DNA of 64,000 nucleotides from Reticulitermes speratus (GCA_021186555.1 JAJKFL010000004.1:12204279-12268278), one strand, 5' to 3'; positions 1 through 10,583 are shown, numbered from the stretch's first letter. Notes: generated by a model from the letters alone, not told the origin. A program made the numbers and translations.

Positions 1-60
1 TTTCGGGTTGAAACTTATCAGGTTTACTATTTCACGTTTCTTAACTGTTTCTATCTAACG

Positions 61-258
61 CTCTTTCCATGGTCTAGACAATAATTTGCTGGCCTACTAT
101 CGCGAAAAACCGGGTTTGATCCCAGGCCATTCTGTATAACATTTGGCGTGAATAAAGTGGCACTGGGACAGGTTTGTCTTCGGGTAATTCGGTTTTTTTC
201 TTCTCAGCAAAATTACACCCACCTTTTAACGTTCATTTAATTATCCATCCATCACTGA
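61..258 (+). mobile_element. Diverged SINE-C copy (tRNA-headed SINE)
   Basis: It aligns along its length with the two better copies at 22952-23228 and 46560-46828. Shared blocks are a 'ccatggtct' A-box region, a 'cgggtttgatccc' B-box region and the body words 'gtggcactgggacaggttt' and 'cgggtaattcgg'. The tail after the 'cacccacc' block is not recognisable, and many substitutions make this an old insertion. The family name is mine and local to this window. Confidence 0.7.
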
Positions 259-261
259 CGC

Positions 262-714
262 TGTTTATATAAACTAACAAGGGACGGCGTCGTTAAACAA
301 GAGGCGTAAGAAAGTTTGTTTAATGCCAAGACGGCATGCACAGTTTAACGACATCTTGCCACGCACTGAATACAACGAACAACCGTCCTCGCCTTTAATC
401 TGCTTGCAAGATTTAAATTAAATTTGGTTTTTGGCTCTGTACTAGAACCCGTAGGACAAATTGGCTCTTCTTTTCGTACGGTTCTAACACAGCCTGAATC
501 CTCGCAAATAACGTTACCAACATTCTAAAAACAGTCTAACTTACAAACAAAAACTTACACATGACGCATAAACTGCAGTCAGAAACTACAGTTATCGTTT
601 GCAAGCACAATTTTTATTCCAAATGTTTTTCAGCCACTAAAATTATTTCTGATTCTCAACAGCAGTACAGCCTTCTGAGGATCTCACAGAAGTGCAGACT
701 AATGTTGCGATCGT
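262..714. other. No recognisable feature
   Basis: AT-rich unique-looking sequence. I see no open frame of note, no tandem repeat and no match to the families described elsewhere in the window. Confidence 0.5.
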
Positions 715-750
715 TCGGTTATGACACCGTGTAGTCTGGTTGGCGGGTGC
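715..750 (+). mobile_element. Short fragment of a dispersed repeat (VMTPCSLV type)
   Basis: 'gttatgacaccgtgtagtc' is nearly identical to 24769-24789 ('gttatgactccgtgcagtc'). Both translate to a V-M-T-P-C-S/L-V/L string that I remember as common in spurious insect gene predictions overlapping repeats. Only about 35 bp is alignable here. Confidence 0.35.
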
Positions 751-929
751 TAAATCTGCAAAGAACATATTGTAACATGTGCGATTGAAGGTTTCAGCCG
801 CGGTCGTAATGTTGTATAAAGTCTTTTGGGTTTTTACCTGGCGTCGTTGGCTCGTCCGCTCAAACCACCCACTGGACCCTACTCCTACATAAGCACATGT
901 TTCTTACCTCTTGACATCCTTTTCCTCGT

Positions 930-1025
930 TCACCTCGAGACCCTGAAGATAGGGCAGACAAATAGTCCCGAAACGTTGGTTTCTTACCAAAACACGACGC
1001 CGGGTGAAAACCCAAAAGGCTTTAT
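930..1025 (+). mobile_element. Penelope-like 3'-end remnant with hammerhead-like motif
   Basis: Contains CTGAAGA (943-949), then GGG and TCCC that can pair, then GAAAC (970-974) followed by GTTGG. This is the same order as the motif at 61091-61115 and 61147-61185 and in the foldback at 1062-1557. An open frame of 132 codons runs through it (826-1224), but it spans two unrelated repeat pieces and is probably fortuitous. Confidence 0.4.
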
Positions 1026-1112
1026 ACCACATTTCACATTATATTCTCCAAATATTCTGATAACAAGTTACAAATTAAAAAACCAACAAATGCACTATTT
1101 CCACATGTATAG

Positions 1113-1160
1113 TCAAATGCCCCTACATATGTTTCGGCTTTACCAAGCCACCATCAGGGG
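1113..1160 (-). ncRNA. Hammerhead-like motif, left arm (core changed)
   Basis: Minus strand: CTGATGG (complement of 1157-1151), then a hairpin GGCTT/AAGCC, then GAAAC (complement of 1135-1131), then ATATGTA and GGGG. GGGG can pair with the CCCC that precedes CTGATGG as stem I. The last core base is G rather than the A a hammerhead needs, so this copy is probably inactive. Confidence 0.35.
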
Positions 1161-1450
1161 GTCCAAGGTTTACATATACTTAACATACATTATTTTCGTC
1201 CAAATCACAACGCAAGACACATAACATAATACAAGATATGTTCAACTCTAATTGGATAATCTGTACAAAACAAAACTGCCAAGAATTTGTAACAAACATA
1301 TGTGGCAGATACGCATCACATACCCAAGATTTTATATGCTAAAATAACAGATATTGAATGTGTTTTAGTCTATTAGTGATTACGAAGCTGTTTTATGTGT
1401 GATATATGTTACGTTATTGGACAGAAATAATGTATGTTAAGTATATGTAA

Positions 1451-1500
1451 ACCTTGGACCCCCTGATGATGGCTTGGTAAAGCCGAAACATATGTAGGAG
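1451..1500 (+). ncRNA. Hammerhead-ribozyme-like motif, right arm
   Basis: CTGATGA (1463-1469) is followed by T1470, a 5-bp hairpin GGCTT(GGTA)AAGCC (1471-1484), GAAAC (1485-1489) and the self-complementary ACATATGT (1488-1495). A1496 would be the cleavage-site base. Stem I would pair CCCC (1459-1462) with GGAG (1497-1500), with one mismatch. The order matches a type I hammerhead with a minimal stem III. The unpaired T1470 between core and stem II is not canonical, so activity is uncertain. Confidence 0.4.
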
Positions 1501-1599
1501 CGTTAGACTACATTTGTGGAAATAGTGCATTGGTTGGTTTTTTATTTGTGACTTATACAACATATTGTAACATTTTCTATTCTATTCGTGAAAGCTTAA

Positions 1600-1785
1600 C
1601 TTCACGTCCCGGCCGCTTTACCTCCTTGAAAGGACCGCGGGTACACACTGAACAGGAGGCACGGTGCGATGGACGCTTCAGGAAAAGATAAAATCTCCTA
1701 CCCTACCAGAATTCGAACTCCGGCCCGTCCAGACCATAACCTGGTCATTCTAGCGACTGCGCGCCCCGGCTCACCGCTAAGAATG
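1600..1785 (-). mobile_element. Diverged SINE-A copy
   Basis: Read on the minus strand it has a tRNA-like head with a B box (complement of 'gaattcgaactcc', 1709-1721), then 'gattttatc', and a body whose complement includes 'cccggccgctttacc' and 'ggtacac...aggaggc'. These are shared with the full copies at 16226-16516 and 43094-43385. The 3' third beyond the 'cggccgcttta' block is missing or too diverged. Confidence 0.65.
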
Positions 1786-1799
1786 GGATACAAAATATA

Positions 1800-2086
1800 C
1801 AGGGTGTATCTACATAACTACGTGTCACCAGAGTTCATCGCGACATGCCTGTATATGCTTACGGAGTTGTATTTTAGAAAGTTTCTCATGTATTTACAGC
1901 AGCACAATTCTTATCGTTTAGGACAAAAAATGTCAGGATGATGTTTTAAAAATAGTTTGTATTTTCCTTACAGCTGCCCACCTACCACAAAGTGAACGCC
2001 ATGTAGTCAACCAACAGTAGTTTTACATTTCATATAAAACTTACCCTGAGTTTGGTCAAGATCTACCGAGACATATCAAAAGGATT
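1800..2086. other. No recognisable feature
   Basis: AT-rich sequence with no repeat or convincing frame visible to me. Confidence 0.4.
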
Positions 2087-2491
2087 ACATGGATAAATAT
2101 AAATAATAATAATAATAACCATGGCTCAACAGCCCTATATGGGCTCGGGCCTCCTCTTGCCTCCTCTTTTCGAGGTTACTAAGTCGTGCGCATTTGTGAC
2201 TGGCCAACTGGCCGCGCTGCTGTTCTATCGATCCTGATGTGTCCGCCAGAGCCTTGGGTGAGAAATGGAGGCTTTGAATTTAGCTTACGAAACATTTCTA
2301 TTCATGTCCGTAAGGTTCTTTTACATGCCGTAAATCTACGACATGGGACCGACGGCTTTACTTCCCCTCCGGATTTTTATCACCCTTAAAAAATCCATCG
2401 ACCTCGGTCGGGATCGAACCCGCGAACCTTGGGTCCAGTGGCGAGCACGCTAACCACTAGTCCACCGAGGGCGACACATGGATAAATATAA
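2087..2491 (-). mobile_element. SINE-D with a perfect 16-bp target-site duplication
   Basis: Minus-strand SINE. The tRNA-related head occupies 2397-2475, with an A box 'tagtggttagcgtgc' and a B box 'ggttcgatccc' on the minus strand. A body of about 290 bp follows, ending in an (ATT/AAT)n tail at 2103-2117. It is flanked by ACATGGATAAATATAA at 2087-2102 and again at 2476-2491. The intact duplication marks a recent, complete L1-type (target-primed) insertion. It is the only copy of this family in the window. Confidence 0.85.
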
Positions 2492-2960
2492 GGTGTTAAA
2501 ACCTGTACTTGTACGACAGATAACGCTTACGTTAATATTATTTCGATTTTAAATTAAACGAATGTTAACTGTGTTTCTGGAATTCAGGCCGCTTCATTAA
2601 AGGCGCGGGAAGCATACACACACTTCACAGGAAATGCGACTGTCATAAGAACTGTTGTTGGCTTCGTTATGAATTAGTCCTCTTCCGGAAGCGGAAGTAA
2701 ACAAATAAATCCGTAGATTTATATCGTTTATACGATCGTCGTACTTCACAGAACTTGTAGATAAAAAGTCTGGGCTCATATTTTACGTTGGCATTTTGTC
2801 ACCGATAAACATTGACCCATAATCGCTTTAGTTATTCTGCCAATACAACGCCGTAATGTATCGTAGGTATTAATGCCACACATAAATACCTGCATCAATT
2901 ACCAAAGTTCCTTATCACAGGAACAATTCTATTCACACGATAATACAAAATCAACAAGAG
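2492..2960. other. No recognisable feature
   Basis: Unique-looking sequence. A GC-richer patch (2970-3060) follows before the first tandem array. No gene signal. Confidence 0.4.
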
Positions 2961-3113
2961 TTCTTATAGTTCAATATGGGCCCCTCTCGCACCCGCTTCT
3001 GTCAACGACCCCGCCGGGGGCTCCACCCCCCATGCTATTACACTTACGTGGGGCCTCCTTTTTCCTTTCATCCCATATTTCCATTCCTTTGGTTGCCTCA
3101 CTTCCCTTTTTTT

Positions 3114-3793
3114 CCTTTCATCAAATGGTTTACTGACAACCACTTGAAGTAACCACAGCCTATGCAGTTGCTCTGTCACCTTTCATCAAATGGTTTACTG
3201 ACAACCACTTGAAGTAACCACAGCCTATGCAGTTGCTCTGTCACCTTTCATCAAATGGTTTACTGACAACCACTTGAAGTAACCACAGCCTATGCAGTTG
3301 CTCTGTCACCTTTCATCAAATGGTTTACTGACAACCACTTGAAGTAACCACAGCCTATGCAGTTGCTGTCACCTTTCATCAAATGGTTTACTGACAACCA
3401 CTTGAAGTAACCACAGCCTATGCAGTTGCTGTCACCTTTCATCAAATGGTTTACTGACAACCACTTGAAGTAACCACAGCCTATGCAGTTGCTGTCACCT
3501 TTCATCAAATGGTTTACTGACAACCACTTGAAGTAACCACAGCCTATGCAGTTGCTCTGTCACCTTTCATCAAATGGTTTACTGACAACCACTTCAAGTA
3601 ACCACAGCCTATGCAGTTACTGTCACCTTTCATCAAATGGTTTACTGACAACCACTTCAAGTAACCACAGCCTATGCAGTTACTGTCACCTTTCATCAAA
3701 TGGTTTACTGACAACCACTTGAAGTAACCACAGCCTATGCAGTTGCTGTCACCTTTCATCAAATGGTTTACTGACAACCACTTGAAGTAACCA
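3114..3793 (-). repeat. 63/65-bp tandem array, 11 copies
   Basis: The unit contains 'tcatcaaatggtttactgac' and 'agtaaccacagcctatgcag'. Successive 'ggtttactga' sites are spaced 65, 65, 65, 63, 63, 63, 65, 63, 63, 63 bp. The two lengths differ by a CT in 'gctctgtcacc' versus 'gctgtcacc'. On the minus strand the 63-bp form is an open 21-codon unit (MKGDSNCIGCGY...), and each 65-bp unit shifts the frame. I infer a minisatellite; coding is unlikely. Confidence 0.95.
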
Positions 3794-3799
3794 AGTCCT

Positions 3800-4560
3800 A
3801 CGCACTTGTTATGCTCAAGTACAAGCACTTACAGTAGTCGTGTGTTCATCCTTACTAGCGTTACCATAGCATTCAGTGCTAATAATAAAAACCAAGTTTC
3901 AAGAAGCGCTACTAAGTAAAGACTGTAATTGAACAGATCCGTGCAACCCCTAGACTTCCTGTCAGGAGACGTCTGTTTCTATTCTCGGCCAGGTAATCTG
4001 ATATTCTGGCCGAATATTTCGTGAATTTTCTCTGTAAGTACATGCCTGGACAGCACACCGTTAAGTCACGACCGCTTGTGTTTCTAATCCTTTGTATTTT
4101 ACCATTCATGTACCATCCAGCCATTGCAAGCCTTATAATCTAAAGCCGAGTTCACATAACTGGCAATTCTGACAAACATCTGTCACTTGTGGATACTTGC
4201 CACGTCGTGGGAACGGTAAAGTTTTACAAGTATTTTCCACCTGTTCGATTGCCAATGACGTCCGTAAATGTGACACAAGTTAAAGGGATCGCCATTGTCA
4301 GTTTACCCATCACTTCGAGATTCGCCGATGTTATTTCTTTGACAAGCAAACAGGTGACGTAACATCTGCTATACCGTGTGGCCAAGTACACGAGTCGTGG
4401 GACCACGATCACAGTAACCAGGTACACATTTGGCAAATGTACCAGATTACAAATATCGAACAAACAGACCATATCGGAAACTGTACAAAAACTGTTTACT
4501 TCGCTCCTTGTACAATGCTGAAGTATTGGTTCACTTGTAAAATACACCAGCCTTGGGAAA
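3800..4560. other. No recognisable feature
   Basis: Unique-looking sequence. A 139-codon minus-strand frame (4224-4643) runs into the adjacent SINE head and has no recognisable domain. Confidence 0.4.
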
Positions 4561-4563
4561 GGG

Positions 4564-4860
4564 AGGGGCACGCGGTGGCGCAGTTGGTTGAGGCACTGCG
4601 CTACAAACCGGAAGGTTGCGGGTTCGATTCCCGATGGTGTCATTGGAATTTTGCATTAACATAATCATTTCGGTCGCACTATGGTCCTGGGATCGACTCA
4701 GCCTCTGACAGCAATGAGTACCAGGAATATTTTCTGACGGGTAGAGGCGGCCGGTGCGTATGGCTAAAAACCTTACCACCTTCATGTGCCTATTGTCTTC
4801 AAATCTGAGAGCCTCAACCTCCTGGAACCCTCAGGGTCTGTCCAGGTCTGTAATGGGATT
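4564..4860 (+). mobile_element. SINE-E, full-length copy
   Basis: The tRNA-related head (4564-4640) has an A box 'tggcgcagttggttgaggc' and a B box 'gggttcgattccc'. The body carries 'gatcgactcagcctctgac' and 'aaccttaccaccttcatg' and ends near 'caggtctgtaatggg'. The second copy (48777-49048, minus) aligns over the whole length. The head resembles a tRNA gene but lacks a matched acceptor stem and is fused to SINE body, so it is not a tRNA gene. Confidence 0.8.
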
Positions 4861-5009
4861 GGTTCTAAGACGTGGGTAAGGGAGTAGTTATTAGTAGGAT
4901 GTAAAATAACGCACAGACAACACGTTGCTTCTAACAGGATCGCAAATTGTTCTCTGTGAGAATCGAACTAGATCTTTATATTTGACGTAGACTGAGTTTA
5001 GTATTCAAA

Positions 5010-5697
5010 TGTCTAGTGGCACTTAAGTAATGTCTAGTGGCACTTAAGTAATGACTAGTGGCACTTAAGTAATGTCTAGTGGCACTTAAATAATGTCTAG
5101 TGGCACTCAAGTAATGTCTAGTGGCACTTAAGTAATGTCTAGTGGCACTTAAGTAATGTCTAGTGGCACTTAAGTAATGTCTAGTGGCACTTAAGTAATG
5201 TCTAGTGGCACTTAAGTAATGTCTAGTGGCACTTAAGTAATGTCTAGTGGCACTTAAGTAATGTCTAGTGGCACTTAAGTAATGTCTAGTGGCACTTAAG
5301 TAATGTCTAGTGGCACTCAAGTAATGTCTAGTGGCACTTAAGTAATGTCTAGTGGCACTTAAGTAATGTCTAGTGGCACTCAAGTAATGTCTAGTGGCAC
5401 TCAAGTAATGTCTAGTGGCACTTAAGTAATGTCTAGTGGCACTTAAGTAATGTCTAGTGGCACTTAAGTAATGTCTAGTGGCACTTAAGTAATTTCTAGT
5501 GGCACTCAAGTAATGTCTAGTGGCACTCAAGTAATGTCTAGTGGCACTTAAGTAATGTCTAGTGGCACTTAAGTAATGTCTAGTGGCACTCAAGTAATGT
5601 CTAGTGGCACTTAAGTAATGTCTAGTGGCACTTAAGTAATGTCTAGTGGCACTTAAGTAATGTCTAGTGGCACTTAAGTAATTTCTAGTGGCACTTA
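5010..5697 (-). repeat. 21-bp tandem array, about 33 copies
   Basis: Unit 'tctagtggcacttaagtaat' plus g. Variants are 'cactcaag' for 'cacttaag' and 'atttct' for 'atgtct'. Because 21 is a multiple of 3 and the minus strand lacks stops in one frame, a 205-codon frame of repeated SATRHYL runs through 5593-4976. There is no sign of a promoter, splice signals or an in-frame non-repetitive domain, so I call a minisatellite. Confidence 0.95.
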
Positions 5698-5699
5698 AT

Positions 5700-6396
5700 T
5701 AATCCGCAAAATATAATGCAAAATTAAACTTAATCTTACATGCAATATTGTATTTCTAATTTATTCGCTACTTTAGTTAGCTTCTATTTAAAATCAGCAC
5801 TCATGTTTGATATACATCGTTTTTGTGTTGATTTTTGAGTTCGCTTGGACAACTGTGGGAACAAATAAGGGTGATGAATCGGAGACAGGCGTGAATGTGG
5901 CTACAATTGGTGGCGGTGATATCGAAACTGCCACGCACGAATATAGCGATGGCACGGATGATAGCACAAGAGCGATGACGGTATGTTTGTGGCAGGAGAC
6001 ACGAGGGTGTCATCATCATCATCATCATCATTTGAAAACTGGCATAGGGGCAACAGAAGCAAACAAAATTCAAAACATTATAAAGTTGCATTCCACTCGG
6101 TACATTTGTTGATATGAAATGTGCAATTATACTCGCATATCTGTGAGATGAGTTACGTCATCCAGAAATACCGACACTCCACAACTTGTTTAATTTTTAA
6201 GCGAGTTTTCTGACAGCAAGAGGAAGCTCGCACAACTATGACATTTGAGTGAACCCGCGTGATTAATTAAGGCACGGCACTCGCTGGAGTTGCCCTGAAA
6301 TGTACTAATGCACCGCGCCCGGCCAACAAAAGCATTACATTGCACGAATTTCAACCTGGGCTTGGATGCCTCATATTAGCCTTTCTTTTTATAGGC
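5700..6396. other. No recognised gene; (CAT)n microsatellite inside
   Basis: Contains a (TCA)n run at about 6008-6031. A plus-strand frame of 101 codons (5807-6112) passes through it as a histidine run, and an opposite frame (6091-5801) passes as a methionine run. Neither has a recognisable domain. Confidence 0.4.
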
Positions 6397-8620
6397 GAAC
6401 TCAAAAAGTGGCGCCACATGTTGAGACCACCTCCGTCCATCTCTCCTAGCCTTTCTTTGTGATCTCAAAAAGTGACGCCACATGCTGAGACCACCTCCGT
6501 CCGTCTCTCCTAGGCTTTCTGTGCGAACTCAAAAAGTGACGCCACATGCTCAGACCACCTCCGTCCGTCTCTCCTAGGCTTTCTGTGCGAACTCAAAAAG
6601 TGACGCCACATGTTGAGACCACCTCCGTCCGTCTCTCCTAGGCTTTCTGTGCGAACTCAAAAAGTGGCACCACATGCTCAGACCACCTCCGTCCGTCTCT
6701 CCTAGGCTTTCTGTGCGAACTCAAAAAGTGGCACCACATGCTCAGACCACCTCCGTCCGTCTCTCCTAGGCTTTCTGTGCGAACTCAAAAAGTGACGCCA
6801 CATGCTCAGACCACCTCCGTCCGTCTCTCCTAGGCTTTCTGTGCGAACTCAAAAAGTGACGCCACATGCTCAGACCACCTCCGTCCGTCTCTCCTAGGCT
6901 TTCTGTGCGAACTCAAAAAGTGACGCCACATGCTCAGACCACCTCCGTCCGTCTCTCCTAGGCTTTCTGTGCGAACTCAAAAAGTGACGCCACATGCTCA
7001 GACCACCTCCGTCCGTCTCTCCTAGGCTTTCTGTGCGAACTCAAAAAGTGACGCCACATGCTAAGACCACCTCCGACCAACTCTCCTAGGCTTTCTTTGC
7101 GAACTCAAAAAGTGACGCCACATGTTGAGACCACCTCCGTCCGTCTCTCCTAGGCTTTCTGTGCGAACTCAAAAAGTGACGCCACATGCTCAGACCACCT
7201 CCGTCCGTCTCTCCTAGGCTTTCTGTGCGAACTCAAAAAGTGACGCCACATGCTCAGACCACCTCCGTCCGTCTCTCCTAGGCTTTCTGTGCGAACTCAA
7301 AAAGTGGCACCACATGCTCAGACCACCTCCGTCCGTCTCTCCTAGGCTTTCTGTGCGAACTCAAAAAGTGGCGCCACATGCTAAGACCACCTCCGACCAA
7401 CTCTCCTAGGCTTTCTTTGCGAACTCAAAAAGTGACGCCACATGTTGAGACCACCTCCGTCCGTCTCTCCTAGGCTTTCTGTGCGAACTCAAAAAGTGAC
7501 GCCACATGCTCAGACCACCTCCGTCCGTCTCTCCTAGGCTTTCTGTGCGAACTCAAAAAGTGGCACCACATGCTCAGACCACCTCCGTCCGTCTCTCCTA
7601 GGCTTTCTGTGCGAACTCAAAAAGTGGCGCCACATGCTAAGACCACCTCCGACCAACTCTCCTAGGCTTTCTTTGCGAACTCAAAAAGTGACGCCACATG
7701 TTGAGACCACCTCCGTCCGTCTCTCCTAGGCTTTCTGTGCGAACTCAAAAAGTGACGCCACATGCTCAGACCACCTCCGTCCGTCTCTCCTAGGCTTTCT
7801 GTGCGAACTCAAAAAGTGACGCCACATGTTCAGACCACCTCCGTCTGTCTCTCCTAGGCTTTCTGTGCGAACTCAAAAAGTGGCGCCACATGCTAAGACC
7901 ACCTCCGACCAACTCTCCTAGGCTTTCTTTGCGAACTCAAAAAGTGGCGCCACATGTTGAGACCACCTCCGTCCGTCTCTCCTAGGCTTTCTGTGCGAAC
8001 TCAAAAAGTGGCGCCACATGCTAAGACCACCTCCGTCCGTCTCTCCTAGGCTTTCTGTGCGAACTCAAAAAGTGACGCCACATGCTGAGACCACCTCCGT
8101 CCGTCTCTCCTAGGCTTTCTGTGCGAACTCAAAAAGTGGCGCCACATGCTAAGACCACCTCCGACCAACTCTCCTAGGCTTTCTTTGCGAACTCAAAAAG
8201 TGGCGCCACATGCTAAGACCACCTCCGACCAACTCTCCTAGGCTTTCTTTGCGAACTCAAAAAGTGACGCCACATGTTGAGACCACCTCCGTCCGTCTCT
8301 CCTAGCCTTTCTTTGCGAACTCAAAAAGTGGCGCCACATGCTAAGACCACCTCCGACCAACTCTCCTAGGCTTTCTTTGCGAACTCAAAAAGTGGCGCCA
8401 CATGTTGAGACCACCTCCGTCCATCTCTCCTAGCCTTTCTTTGTGATCTCAAAAAGTGGCGCCACATGCTCAGACCACCTCCGTCCGTCTCTCCTAGGCT
8501 TTCTGTGCGAACTCAAAAAGTGGCACCACATGCTCAGACCACCTCCGTCTGTCTCTCCTAGGCTTTCTGTGCGAACTCAAAAAGTGGCGCCACATACTGA
8601 GACCACCTCCGTCTGTCTCT
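6397..8620. repeat. 64-bp tandem array, 35 units, with higher-order structure
   Basis: Unit begins 'gaactcaaaaagtg' and contains 'gaccacctccgtccgtctct'. Unit starts fall exactly every 64 bp from 6397 to 8573, so I see no indel in 34 repeats. Variant units carrying 'ctaagaccacctccgaccaa' occur at units 11, 16, 20, 24, 28, 29 and 31. Units 11, 16, 20, 24, 29 and 31 are followed directly by a 'ttgaga' unit, giving a higher-order period of about 4 units (256 bp). Units 1-2 and 32-33 share rare variants ('ccatctctcctagcc', 'gatctcaaaaa'). Confidence 0.97.
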
Positions 8621-8624
8621 CCGT

Positions 8625-9050
8625 TTGATATTTACCCCTCATCAAGGACCTAATTCTTTGTCGAGTTTGCAAAAAAATCGGCACAGAAATTCTTTACAAA
8701 AACTTGTCGATCAGGCGCAGTTTCATACGAGTATACACTGTCCCAGTGACGGCTGCATGTTACTTGAGACCACAAATGAATTTCAATCCGTAATTTCCAT
8801 GTCTATTCACCGATTTGGGCGACATTCGGTACAGCAGACCGGTACATGTCACTGTAAAATATGGGGGTTTTAAAAATCACCTCAGTGAAAGCCATATTTA
8901 GTTATTAATTTATTTATTAAACTAATTTCTACGCCTATTTTGTACATCTCTTATTGGGTCCGGGCAAAACTCTATAAAAGAGAGCTGCAAATAACGTTGT
9001 TCGGTTTTGGTAAGTTTTGTTTAAATTGGCGCAGAGGACGCTGAACGGTG
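8625..9050. other. No recognisable feature
   Basis: AT-rich linker between two tandem arrays. I see no gene. Confidence 0.4.
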
Positions 9051-9057
9051 TTTACGC

Positions 9058-9461
9058 TGGTAATTGTAAGTACATTGTAAGTACTTGGTAATTAGCTTGG
9101 TAATTGGTAATTAAAGTAAGTTGGTAATTGTAAGTACATTGTACGTACTTGGTAATCAGCTTGGTAATTGGTAATTAAAGTAAGCTGGTAATTGTAAGTA
9201 CATTGTAAGTACTTGGTAATTAGCTTGGTAATTGGTAATTAAAGTAAGCTGGTAATTGTAAGTACATTGTAAGTACTTGGTAATCAGCTTGGTAATTGGT
9301 AATTAAAGTAAGCTGGTAATTGTAAGTACATTGTAAGTACTTGATAATTAGCTTGGTAATTGGTAATTAAAGTAAGCTGGTAATTGTAAGTACATTGTAA
9401 GTACTTGGTAATTAGCTTGGTAATTGGTAATTAAAGTAAGCTGGTAGTTGTAAGTACATTT
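9058..9461. repeat. 64-bp tandem array, about 6 copies
   Basis: Unit contains 'tggtaattgtaagtacattg' and 'ttggtaattggtaattaaag', with period 64. It is unrelated in sequence to the 64-bp array just upstream. Inside the unit are shorter 'ggtaatt' and 'gtaagta' sub-repeats, suggesting growth from a smaller motif. It degrades into 'tctctgtatttctgtacatc' at 9465-9500. Confidence 0.92.
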
Positions 9462-9499
9462 CTGTATCTCTCTGTATTTCTGTACATCTCTGTATAATA

Positions 9500-10583
9500 C
9501 GTCACGGCGTACAAAATTTGCAATTTTCTTTTCTGTTTTACAGTAAACCCTGCTCAGTTTCTCTTTGCTTGATACATGCCCGGTTGTAAGTAATCGTTAT
9601 AGGCGAAGAGAACAAATTTGACTGAAAATATATTTCAAGTACATAAAAACACGTGTTTATACAAAAATGTTAACATTTTGTGAATCTTCTAATACAGTAC
9701 GTCTTTGTGTAAATCTAATACAACGTCATGCAAGTCGTTTCTCAAATCTTTAAGGATTCGCCGCTTAAGACAGGACCACGTGTCATGAAACCGTAACGGT
9801 GTAATAGACAGAAAAAAATGAAAAAAAAGAGTCACAGAAGAGGGATGCAAATAGAAATAAAGTACACGAAAGAGCGAGGTGGAGTTAAGATGTGGGAATG
9901 GTGATAGGGGTGGAGAGGAGGGGAGACTATATTCAGTTCCCACCCCCGTCGCAGAAGCAAGTTACACGGGAGCTGAATACTAAATCAAGTGGAATGGTTT
10001 AGGCTGCGTCTCCCTTACCTCTGATCTCGAAGCTATAAGGGATGAAGCGAAGTTGGGGGAGACGCAGGGGATGGCGTTCAGAAACGCAAAAGAGAGAAAG
10101 ACGTTTCCTTCTGAAGACCGACGGTTGATCCTGTCTGACAGCGAGTTGCAGATACTAAAGACAGGCATAAAAAACGTCTTACGGAGAATCCATAAACGTC
10201 CGGGCTGGCTGCAGGAACGGCCTAATCCACTGCGTGGAGACACAAGAATGGGGAGGTTAGTCGACTAGTTTGACTGACGGCATGAATGGACAAAAGTGCG
10301 ACTTCCGGTTGGGGAAAACCATACAGTATTGAGTGTCAGTATTTATTGATGTCAACAGGATACAGGAAATAAAGTGACGATATTCCATGGCGCTAAAATA
10401 TATGACAGTTCACTGCACGTGGCTCGAATATGCATCAAAATAGTATCAGTGTTAAAATCTGGATAAACATGTTTCGGATGTTAACAGTCATCAATCCAGA
10501 CGCTCATCACACTTCACACTTCACACTTCACATCTTGCTACACTCTGAAACGTTTGTTTCAGCTACATAATACGTATAAATTA
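9500..10583. other. No recognised gene
   Basis: Frames of 71-87 codons overlap on both strands at 9689-10268, without a recognisable domain. A short (cacttcacactt) run lies at 10508-10533. 10470-10490 resembles the 'tccgaaacatgtttatcc' ends of the Penelope-like motifs on the minus strand, too short to call. Confidence 0.4.

Larger units (their letters stand above)
1062..1557. mobile_element. Foldback element, probably Penelope-like (inverted arms)
   Basis: The left arm (about 1062-1212) is the reverse complement of the right arm (about 1408-1557) with scattered mismatches, around a spacer of about 195 bp. Both arms carry 'gccgaaacatatgtagg' (left arm on the minus strand). Penelope-like retroelements are known to have terminal repeats in either direct or inverted orientation and to carry hammerhead motifs in them, so I infer a short non-coding derivative. 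A DNA-transposon foldback is the main alternative. No clear target-site duplication was found. Confidence 0.6.

Noticed and set aside
4564..4640. tRNA gene
   Set aside because: A and B boxes are present but the sequence continues into a SINE body, and a second copy shares the whole unit. The same reasoning applies to the heads at 2397, 16226, 22952, 30738, 32917, 46560 and 59956.
6008..6031. Histidine-tagged or metal-binding protein at 5807-6112
   Set aside because: The histidine run is a (CAT)n microsatellite that also gives a methionine run on the other strand.
9689..10268. Protein-coding region from overlapping 71-87-codon frames
   Set aside because: Frames overlap on both strands, have no domain and are in the size range expected by chance.
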